A model generated the notes under the pieces. The model saw nothing but the letters and a program-made list of their open reading frames with translations, searched no databases and had not been told where the DNA came from. A DNA stretch of 64,000 nucleotides from Hyphomicrobium sp. 12-62-95 (GTDB taxonomy: Bacteria; Pseudomonadota; Alphaproteobacteria; Rhizobiales; Hyphomicrobiaceae), in assembly GCA_002279935.1 (NCBI GenBank), contig NCCZ01000006.1:62001-126000 (forward strand), in the 5' to 3' direction. A program made the translations under genes and the position numbers. This document shows positions 26,498-33,074 of this stretch, piece after piece. Position 1 is the stretch's first letter, and every line of letters begins with the position of its first letter.

Positions 26498-26967
26498 GAC
26501 ATGCGCAGAGCATCGCCGCGGTTCGCCTCGTGCTGCCGGACTTCGGCCGGCGGAAACTCCGGCTGATCCGCTCGCAGGATGGCGTGGTGAATTTGAAGCG
26601 GCGCGCGTGGGCGCGTGCGTTTTCGCTGTGGCTGCGGCCGGTCAATTATATTGCGCTGGCGATGTCGCTTTTCGTCATGTTCGCGGGCGAGAACGCGGCG
26701 GCGGTGCCCTACATCCTGTTGTTTGGACTGTTCGTCTTCGTATTAGAGAAGGGTGCTGCGGCGCCGAAGCGGCGGCGCGAGGCGCGTCTTGTGCGCGATG
26801 TGCGGCCGATCCTGTTGCAGTCTGTCATTCAACTGCCAGAAACGAAACGGGCCGGGCGCATCGTCCGCGCCCAGCACGAGATTGAACTTCCTGCTTTGCC
26901 GCCGGACCGGCCGCGCACGCGCATTTCCGAGCGCCGGCCGGGACCGCACGAGGAAGCCTACGATTAA
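26494..26967 (+). CDS. hypothetical membrane-associated protein ending the polysaccharide locus
   Basis: 157 residues, translationally coupled to the Wzy-like gene by an ATGA overlap. Two adjacent hydrophobic segments (VNYIALAMSLFVMFAGENAAA and VPYILLFGLFVFVLEKG) lie near 48-87; the rest is strongly basic. I recognise no family. The coupling suggests a role with the polymerase. Confidence 0.6.
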   Translation: MRHAQSIAAVRLVLPDFGRRKLRLIRSQDGVVNLKRRAWARAFSLWLRPVNYIALAMSLFVMFAGENAAAVPYILLFGLFVFVLEKGAAAPKRRREARLVRDVRPILLQSVIQLPETKRAGRIVRAQHEIELPALPPDRPRTRISERRPGPHEEAYD

Positions 26968-26970
26968 ACG

Positions 26971-27462
26971 CTAGTCAGCTTTGTCGGCGGAATCGGAATT
27001 GAGCAGACCGTAGTTCTCGACGCCGATGCGGGAGAGTAGGTCGAGCTGTGTTTCGAGGAAGTCGTGGTGGCCTTCTTCGTCTTTCAGAAGATCTTCGAAG
27101 ATGCCCATGGTGACGTAGTCGCCGTGCTTTTTGCAGATGTCGCGGCCGCGCGCGTAGGTCTCAAGTGCGATTTTCTCGCCCTTCAGATCGCATTCGAGCA
27201 CTTCCTTGATGTTTTCGCCGATCATCAGCGGAGCGACGTGCTGCAGGTTGGGCAAGCCGTCGAGATAGATGATGCGATCGATGATCTTGTCGGCGTGGAC
27301 CATCTCTTCCAGCGACTCTTCCCGCTCCTTTTTGGCGAGCTTGGTGTAGCCCCAGTTCGCCAGCATGCGGTAGTGGAGCCAGTACTGGTTCACGGCGCCG
27401 AGTTCGAGTTTGAGGGACTCGTTGAGGATGTCGATGATTTCCTTGTTGCCCTTGCCCTTCAT
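26971..27462 (-). CDS. bfr: bacterioferritin
   Basis: 163 residues, heme-containing 24-mer iron store with ferroxidase activity. [19 protein letters not shown] near 13-31 supplies ferroxidase Glu; [18 protein letters not shown] near 52-69 supplies Met 54 (heme ligand) and a second-shell His/Glu; [19 protein letters not shown] near 125-143 supplies the remaining ferroxidase residues. The bfd-type ferredoxin gene lies upstream on the same strand, 144 bases away. Confidence 0.95.
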   Translation of the reverse strand: MKGKGNKEIIDILNESLKLELGAVNQYWLHYRMLANWGYTKLAKKEREESLEEMVHADKIIDRIIYLDGLPNLQHVAPLMIGENIKEVLECDLKGEKIALETYARGRDICKKHGDYVTMGIFEDLLKDEEGHHDFLETQLDLLSRIGVENYGLLNSDSADKAD

Positions 27463-27570
27463 GGGGTCGATCTCCTCGATGCTTTGAATGTGATGTGGAC
27501 GGCGTACCGTTGCGGGGGCGACAGTACGTTAGGGGATGCGCCGCGTTCAACTGGATCGCGGCTGCACATT

Positions 27571-27596
27571 GTTATAATTTTAGAACGATTACAAAG
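27571..27596 (-). promoter_or_regulatory. possible iron-responsive (Irr/ICE-like) half site upstream of bfr
   Basis: On the minus strand GTTCTAAAATTATAAC contains TTCTAAA, one half of the inverted repeat recognised by Irr in rhizobia. The matching half is degenerate. It lies about 115 bases upstream of bfr, a known Irr/iron target in this order. Confidence 0.25.
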
Positions 27597-27606
27597 AAGA
27601 AGCGGA

Positions 27607-27957
27607 TCAGACCACAGTCTTGTGTTTGGCCGGGGCGGCTGGTGCGGTCAGGGGGCGGGGTGCTTCGCGCAAGGTCCGCGCGACGCGGCGCTCTGGAGGG
27701 TTCATGATGTCCTTCATGCGGGTCTTTGCGGTGGCGCAGGCGCAGGGGCAGATCAGGCCCTTTTTCTCCAGCTCTTCCATCTTGGTGTAAATGGTTTCGG
27801 CGGCCAGCGGCGCGCACCCGCAGCACTGCATTTTCTTCTGCATATGCCGATAGATAACGCCAGGCGTGGGGAGAGGCGCGTTAGGCTGGCTCATGACTTC
27901 GAGGACGGCCTGCTCGAGGTCTTTATCGGTCACCACGGCGCATGAGCAAATGATCAT
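27607..27957 (-). CDS. bfd: bacterioferritin-associated ferredoxin (BFD-like), C-terminally extended
   Basis: 116 residues. Cys 4 and 6 (IICSC) with Cys 45 and 48 (CCGC) give the BFD [2Fe-2S] ligand set, which delivers electrons to bacterioferritin to release iron. E. coli Bfd has about 64 residues; this one adds a tail with three more Cys in GLICPCACATAK (70, 72, 74) and a basic Pro/Ala-rich end. ATG at 27957 is chosen because it gives the family N terminus. Next to bfr, its expected partner. Confidence 0.85.
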   Translation of the reverse strand: MIICSCAVVTDKDLEQAVLEVMSQPNAPLPTPGVIYRHMQKKMQCCGCAPLAAETIYTKMEELEKKGLICPCACATAKTRMKDIMNPPERRVARTLREAPRPLTAPAAPAKHKTVV

Positions 27958-28253
27958 GGGGCGGCTCCGAACGACGGAGCACAGCGCGGGGGCGCTGAAT
28001 GGGGCAACTGGCGGGCGCACACGGGCGCAGACATTACGAACACGGTTTGCTCCAAACTTTGGGGTTCAAGGCCCCACATGGATGCTTCTATCCTACTGAT
28101 ACACCCTCGGATCTGATCCATGTCAAGTGACGGCTGAGCGCAGGCGCTCCCGGCTCCCTCCGCTTGCATGATCGCCCGGCCGTGTTTCCGCCGGAACAGC
28201 GCCTCGCTCCGCGCCGCCCTAGGGTTCGGGAACATCGCGGAGGAGCAGTCTTT

Positions 28254-29096
28254 ATGCGTGGGTGCATTGATCAAATTGGGCGTGAGCCGGGGGCCCGGTG
28301 GGCCGGAAAAACCGGCGTTTTGCTGGTGCATGGCCTCTGCGGAACACCAACAGAGTTGCGCTTTATCGCCAACGGTTTGACGCGGGCCGGGTACGAGGTT
28401 GCCTGCCCGACGCTGGCCGGGCACTGCGGTACGCACACGGATCTGACGGCCACGACCTGGCAGGACTGGTATGCCACCGCTGAAGCGGCCCTGCTGGACC
28501 TCGCTTCCCGGTGCGACCGCGTCATCGTCGGGGGCCTTTCCACGGGCGCGGTTTTGAGCTTGATGCTGGCCGCGCGGCATCCGGGCAAGGTTGCCGGATT
28601 GACACTCTATTCCCCGACCCTCTGGCTGAATGGTCGCCGTGTACCCTGGTACGCGGGGCTATTCCGGTTGGTGCGCTTCCGGGCGCTGGCGAGCCTATTT
28701 CATTTCCCCGCCCCTCTGGACTTTGGGATCAAGGATGAGCGGCTCCGCTCCTTCATCAAGAGTGCGCTGGCGGCCCCGGGTGTGCCGGCTTTGCCCATCG
28801 CCACCCCGGGCATCGCTGCCCTGGAACGGCAGCGGCTGGTCGAGGCCGTGCTGCCAGAGATTGCCCGCATCACCGCGCCTGTGTTGATGCTGCATCCGCG
28901 CGAAGACGAATATGCCGACCTCTCGAACGCCTCCTATCTCCAAGAGACGCTGGGCGGTCCGGCCGATCTCGTGGTTCTGGATGACAGCTATCACCTTGTG
29001 ACTGTCGACCGGCAGAGAGGCGTGGTTTTGGAGCGGACGCTCGCCTTTCTGGAGGATTTGACGGGCACGGCGCGGGACGAGCAAATCGCTGCGTAA
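28254..29096 (+). CDS. alpha/beta hydrolase, carboxylesterase-like
   Basis: 280 residues. GVLLVHGLCGTPTELRFIA near 21-39 gives the oxyanion loop, VIVGGLSTGAVLSLMLA near 90-106 the nucleophile elbow G-L-S-T-G with Ser as nucleophile; the Asp is probably in MLHPREDEYADLS near 213-225 and the His in DDSYHLVTVDRQ near 243-254. This is the esterase/lipase pattern of the Est30 type (short and medium acyl esters). GGAGGAG eight bases before the ATG at 28254 fixes the start. Stands alone. Confidence 0.85.
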   Translation: MRGCIDQIGREPGARWAGKTGVLLVHGLCGTPTELRFIANGLTRAGYEVACPTLAGHCGTHTDLTATTWQDWYATAEAALLDLASRCDRVIVGGLSTGAVLSLMLAARHPGKVAGLTLYSPTLWLNGRRVPWYAGLFRLVRFRALASLFHFPAPLDFGIKDERLRSFIKSALAAPGVPALPIATPGIAALERQRLVEAVLPEIARITAPVLMLHPREDEYADLSNASYLQETLGGPADLVVLDDSYHLVTVDRQRGVVLERTLAFLEDLTGTARDEQIAA

Positions 29097-29245
29097 CTTT
29101 TTTCTTTTTAAATCAATTGTTTATGAGAAACTTTTGGCCTGTCACGGGCGGAACAGCCGTGGCTCAGGCCCTCAGGCATAGTCCTCTCATCGGCGGACGG
29201 GAAACACCGGCGCCAGCACAGACAACAAACCAGATGGAGAGTGCC

Positions 29246-29923
29246 ATGACCCGCAAGTTCACCACCGCAATCGCCGCCACGGTCGTCGCCGCCTCGATGG
29301 CGATCACCACCACCGCTGCAGAAGCTGGACGCGGCATCGGCCTGGGCATCGGCCTCGGCGTGCTCGCCGTCGGCGCCATGGCCGCCGCTGCAAACGCCGA
29401 CAAGCAGCGGGCACACGCTGCCAAGCGCAGCCGCGCCGCCTCGGAAGGCCGTGCCCGCGCCAAGGCCAAGGCTGAAGCTCAGGCTCGCGCAAAGTCGGAA
29501 GCCAAGGCCCGCGCCGTGGCACAAGCCAAGGCTGAAGCCCGGGCCCGTGCCGAAGCTAAAGCCGAGGCAAAAGCTGAAGCGAAGGCCCGCGCCGTTGCAG
29601 CCGCTAAAGCCGAAGCCCGCCGGGAAGCTGCCCGCGAAGCCAAGGTCGCCGCTGCCACGGAAACGGTCGCTCCCGCCGTGACGTCCGAGCAGCCGATTGT
29701 GACGGATGCAGCGACGTTGGTTCCGGCAACCGAAATCGAGGCCGCAGAGTCGGCAACGACCAATACCGCGGAGACTGATGTGTCGGACGCGAACACGGCA
29801 CCGGCCTCGACGACCGAACCGGCCACGACCGAAGCCGTGACCGAAACGGGCTCGACCGACACGACCGGCGAATGCCGCCGCTACATCCCCGCAGTGGGCG
29901 TGACAATCAACGTCGGCTGCTGA
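29246..29923 (+). CDS. exported Ala/Lys/Glu/Arg-repeat protein with C-terminal Cys motif
   Basis: 225 residues. Signal peptide of about 26 residues (cleavage near TTAAEA), a Gly-rich hydrophobic stretch (GIGLGIGLGVLAVGAMAAA), then about 80 residues of imperfect repeats of the type AKAEAxARA, which should form a single long charged alpha helix. A Thr/Ala/Glu-rich linker and a short end domain GECRRYIPAVGVTINVGC with two Cys follow. GGAGAG upstream of the ATG at 29246 fixes the start. Function unknown; the layout suggests an envelope spacer or tether. Followed by a strong terminator. Confidence 0.65.
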   Translation: MTRKFTTAIAATVVAASMAITTTAAEAGRGIGLGIGLGVLAVGAMAAAANADKQRAHAAKRSRAASEGRARAKAKAEAQARAKSEAKARAVAQAKAEARARAEAKAEAKAEAKARAVAAAKAEARREAAREAKVAAATETVAPAVTSEQPIVTDAATLVPATEIEAAESATTNTAETDVSDANTAPASTTEPATTEAVTETGSTDTTGECRRYIPAVGVTINVGC

Positions 29924-29980
29924 TCAGACGAATTCCTGGCGGGGCGGCCACGCCTCGCCAGACCAACACTCCATCAAACT

Positions 29981-30010
29981 CCCCGGGAGCCCTGCTCCCG
30001 GGGCTTTTTC
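29981..30010 (+). terminator. rho-independent terminator
   Basis: CCCCGGGAGC and GCTCCCGGGG form a perfect 10-base stem around CCT, followed by CTTTTTC. It separates the repeat-protein gene from the ABC gene. Confidence 0.85.
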
Positions 30011-30136
30011 GTGTGTAATGTCCAATCTGTACGATCTGACGAATCAAGCCACCTGTGTGCCACTCGGAACAGCGGGGTGGTGGCTAATGGGGCATGGTGT
30101 GCCTGCTACAAGCCGCACGAGCCAAGGAGCTGCGAT

Positions 30137-30850
30137 ATGAGTGCCGAACGTCCCGTCATCGTCCGCGCGCGCGCGATCACGAAAACGATCGTCACGGGTG
30201 CGGGGGATCTCACAATCCTGAAGGGCGTCGATCTCGATCTCTATCCGGGCGAACTGACCCTTCTGATGGGGCCGTCGGGTTCGGGCAAGACAACGTTTCT
30301 TTCGATCCTCGGATGCATCCTCACAGCGACGAGTGGTCAACTCAGCATCAACGGCGAAGAGGCCGTCGGGCAGACCGCGGAGGGACTGGCCGATCTGCGC
30401 CGGCGCAACATCGGGTTCGTGTTCCAGGGCTACAATCTGTTTCCGACGCTGACCGCGCATGAAAACGTGCTGATGGCGCTCGATGTGCGCGGCGCGCGGC
30501 TCGCCGATCCCATGCAGGCTGCGCGCGACTCGCTGATTTCGGTCGGGCTTGCGCATCGCATCGACACGTTCCCGTCAAAGCTTTCAGGCGGTGAAAAACA
30601 GCGCGTGGCGATCGCCCGGTCGCTGGCTGGAAATCCCGCCGTCGTGCTCGCCGATGAACCGACGGCGGCACTCGATAGCGAGAATGGCAAAGCGGTTATG
30701 GAACTGCTGGCCCATGTGGGGCAGGACCCGTCGCGCGCAGTGCTGGCCGTGACGCACGATCACCGAACGCTTTCATTCGCCGACCGCATCATCCGGATCG
30801 AAGACGGCCGCATCGTCGCCGACGAACGGCCCAAGGGCCTTGCGGCCTGA
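30137..30850 (+). CDS. ABC transporter ATP-binding protein (DevA/LolD-like)
   Basis: 237 residues. Walker A GPSGSGKTTFLS near 50-61, Q-loop GFVFQGYNLFPTLTA near 94-108, signature LSGGEKQRVAIARSL near 151-165 and Walker B VVLADEPTAALDS near 172-184. The family drives MacB/FtsX-type permeases that work with HlyD adaptors, as in DevBCA. AAGGAG before the ATG at 30137 supports the start. The HlyD partner follows 45 bases later, but no permease gene is found in the neighbourhood. Confidence 0.88.
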   Translation: MSAERPVIVRARAITKTIVTGAGDLTILKGVDLDLYPGELTLLMGPSGSGKTTFLSILGCILTATSGQLSINGEEAVGQTAEGLADLRRRNIGFVFQGYNLFPTLTAHENVLMALDVRGARLADPMQAARDSLISVGLAHRIDTFPSKLSGGEKQRVAIARSLAGNPAVVLADEPTAALDSENGKAVMELLAHVGQDPSRAVLAVTHDHRTLSFADRIIRIEDGRIVADERPKGLAA

Positions 30851-30895
30851 TTTCTCACCCCATTCTCCGAACACGACGAAAAGGAATTGCGAGCC

Positions 30896-31921
30896 ATGAA
30901 ATTCAATCCTGGACTGATCGCTCTGGTGGCCATCGCGGCGACGGGCGGCTATCTCGGCTTCAAGGAGTTCACCGACGCCGATCGGGCACCCGCGCGGGCG
31001 ACGCCCGTGACCGAAGTTTCCTGGATCGCAGCAGCGCCGGGACGCGTGGAGCCGAAGTCGGGCGAAATCCGGATCGGGACTGGCATTCTTGGCCGCGTGA
31101 CGAAGGTGCATGTGGCGGTCGACGATCAGGTCGAGGAAGGCGAACTTCTCGTGCAACTCGACGATGCAGAGGCGCGGGCTCGTCTCACGTCGGCGGAAAC
31201 GCAGGCCGAGGCGCTGCGCGAGGAGCGCGAGAAGGCCTTTGCGTCCGGCCGCGAGGATGTGCGCAAGGCGGAAGACGCGATCTATTCGGCCGAGCGGGCT
31301 GTGACCGGGGCGCGCATCGAGCTCGATGGGGCGCTCATTGCGAAGCGCACGGCCGGCGGATCGGATCAAGCGGTTACGGAAGCGCGCAAGCGGCTGACGG
31401 AGGCGAACGAACGCTTGGAGCGGGAACGGTTGGCCTTCATTCGCGCGCAGTCGAAAGCGAACTTGCCGGCGCCCAGCAGCGCGGAGAGCGCCGTCAGCGC
31501 GGCACGAACGGAAGTGCGCATGGCGGAAGCGCTGTTGGATAAGACACGCATTCGCGCACCGCAGACGGGCACTGCTTTGCAGGTCAATGCCAAGGTGGGT
31601 GAAATCGTGGCGCCCAGCCCGGATGCACCGCTCGTCGTGATGGGCGATATGTCGAGCATTCGCGTGAAGGCTGAAGTGGACGAGGGCGATATCTCGAAGA
31701 TCACCGTGGGACAGAAGGTGTTCGTGCGGTCGCTCAGCTTCCCGGGCAAAGAGTTCGAGGGAACGGTGGCTAACCTTGCGCCGACACTCGCGCAGCCGCG
31801 CATCGGACCGCGCGGGCCAAAGCGGGCGAATGATGTGGAAGTGCGCGAAGTCACGCTCGACATGGATGGCGCGTCGCCGTTGCTGCCGGGCATGCGGGTG
31901 GATGCGTTTTTTAGAAAGTGA
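30896..31921 (+). CDS. HlyD family periplasmic adaptor (DevB-like)
   Basis: 341 residues. One N-terminal membrane anchor (about 5-24), a barrel-sandwich domain split by a coiled-coil hairpin (about 80-205, with RLTEANERLERERLAFIRAQ), and a beta-barrel part with KTRIRAPQTGTALQVNAKVG near 213-232. Adaptors of this type bridge an inner membrane ABC exporter and an outer membrane channel. AAGGAA upstream of the ATG at 30896. Co-transcribed with the ATPase and followed by a terminator. Confidence 0.87.
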   Translation: MKFNPGLIALVAIAATGGYLGFKEFTDADRAPARATPVTEVSWIAAAPGRVEPKSGEIRIGTGILGRVTKVHVAVDDQVEEGELLVQLDDAEARARLTSAETQAEALREEREKAFASGREDVRKAEDAIYSAERAVTGARIELDGALIAKRTAGGSDQAVTEARKRLTEANERLERERLAFIRAQSKANLPAPSSAESAVSAARTEVRMAEALLDKTRIRAPQTGTALQVNAKVGEIVAPSPDAPLVVMGDMSSIRVKAEVDEGDISKITVGQKVFVRSLSFPGKEFEGTVANLAPTLAQPRIGPRGPKRANDVEVREVTLDMDGASPLLPGMRVDAFFRK

Positions 31922-31996
31922 GCCGTTTGAAACGGCTTGAAACCAAATGTGATATTGCGTTCACCATAACGTGAGCGGATCGTCCCCGCAAATGAG

Positions 31997-32025
31997 CCGC
32001 AGCCTGAACAAGGCTGCGGTTTTTT
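31997..32025 (+). terminator. rho-independent terminator after the HlyD gene
   Basis: CCGCAGCCT and AGGCTGCGG form a perfect 9-base stem around GAACA, followed by six T. Confidence 0.88.
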
Positions 32026-32182
32026 GTGTCGCAGCGGCGAAGGCGACACACATTTTGCCCAACGATGGGCCTATTATTCACGCTTGATCGTGTGACGTTC
32101 GGAACAGCGATTTTTTCCGATCCACGGCACGATCACTCCATTCGCAACTGAACCTCGGGTTCGCGTGAAACGGAGTGGTGTT

Positions 32183-32398
32183 ATGGACGGACAGATCGTG
32201 AAGTACAGCGAGCGGCTTGGACAGGGCGTTATTCGGAGTGCCGATGGGACGCGCTTCCGGTTCAAGTCAAATTCGATTCGCAACCTCGGAGGGAAACTTG
32301 TGGGAGCGGATGTCGATTTCCTTGTCGAATCGCGTCAACCCCGGGATATTTTTCTTTTGAGAGGGTCGCCTTGGATGGCGTTTGGCAGCAAGCGCTGA
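32183..32398 (+). CDS. small protein with possible cold-shock/OB-like fold
   Basis: 71 residues. The run of short strands GQIVKYSERLGQGVIRSADG, FRFKSNSIRNL and GADVDFLVES has the spacing of a cold-shock domain (G-x-V-K-x(5)-G-x-G-F-I ... F ... V-x-F), but the aromatic RNA-binding motifs are changed (GVIRS in place of GFGFI, RFRFKS in place of FFHFS). GGAG seven bases before the ATG at 32183 supports the start. Followed 23 bases later by another small gene, so probably co-transcribed. Tentative. Confidence 0.5.
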   Translation: MDGQIVKYSERLGQGVIRSADGTRFRFKSNSIRNLGGKLVGADVDFLVESRQPRDIFLLRGSPWMAFGSKR

Positions 32399-32421
32399 AA
32401 CCGGCGACGGAGAACAGTGAA

Positions 32422-32874
32422 ATGACGACTCATATGGCAGCGACCAACACTCCCGTGCCCGTCTATGGCACCATTGATCCCACCGACGTTCCTGTCGTGG
32501 CGGTGCGCGAGTTAGCGACCGCGCTCAAGGTTCTGGCCGGCGACGTGGCTTCGCTCGCGCGGGCTGCCGAATGGAGCGAAGACGACTTCCGGCGCGTTGA
32601 GCAGTTTTTCTGGCAGCGCTTTCCTCGCGACCGGCAGCGCAAAATCGCTGCACTCGTGCGGCTGCGCAGCCTCGTTGCGGTGTGCAAAGCCCGGCGGATG
32701 CAGAAGCTGATGGCTGAGCACGGCGCGACGGCGGCTCAGGCCATCGTCGAGGCAGCGGCGTCGATGCGGCTGAACACCAGTTTTGGATTTAGCCCGGTGA
32801 AGGTGTCGTGCGCCGTGATTGACGCGCTCAAAGATCCGCAGACCGGCTTGGTGCGCGGCGTGGCGGCGGCGTAA
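32422..32874 (+). CDS. hypothetical protein, helical
   Basis: 150 residues with no signal peptide or membrane helix. Predominantly helical and basic in the middle (WSEDDFRRVEQFFWQRFPRD, RQRKIAALVRLRSLVAVCKAR). GGAGA eight bases before the ATG at 32422 supports the start. I do not recognise the family. Sits just after the possible OB-fold gene. Confidence 0.5.
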   Translation: MTTHMAATNTPVPVYGTIDPTDVPVVAVRELATALKVLAGDVASLARAAEWSEDDFRRVEQFFWQRFPRDRQRKIAALVRLRSLVAVCKARRMQKLMAEHGATAAQAIVEAAASMRLNTSFGFSPVKVSCAVIDALKDPQTGLVRGVAAA

Positions 32875-32961
32875 GTTCGCCGCCTCTTTTCAAACAATGC
32901 GGCAAAACTGCCGTGCCAATTCTTCGTTGATCCGACCGGTCGTCCTGTGCGTTATTCGACT

Positions 32962-33054
32962 ATGCACAGTGTCGTTCTCATCATCAGCTATCTGGCCGTG
33001 TTTCTTCCGGCGCTCGCCGGCCTCGTCTGGGCCATGCAGCGCATGACGCACTGA
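32962..33054 (+). CDS. possible 30-residue single-pass membrane protein
   Basis: ATG at 32962 opens a 30-codon frame that encodes a single hydrophobic helix (VVLIISYLAVFLPALAGLVW) and a short basic end (AMQRMTH). No good ribosome site is visible. Small single-helix proteins of this size exist (for example CydX-type), but there is no partner gene here. Low confidence. Confidence 0.3.
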   Translation: MHSVVLIISYLAVFLPALAGLVWAMQRMTH

Positions 33055-33074
33055 CGGCCGCCTTAGGTTGCCGG

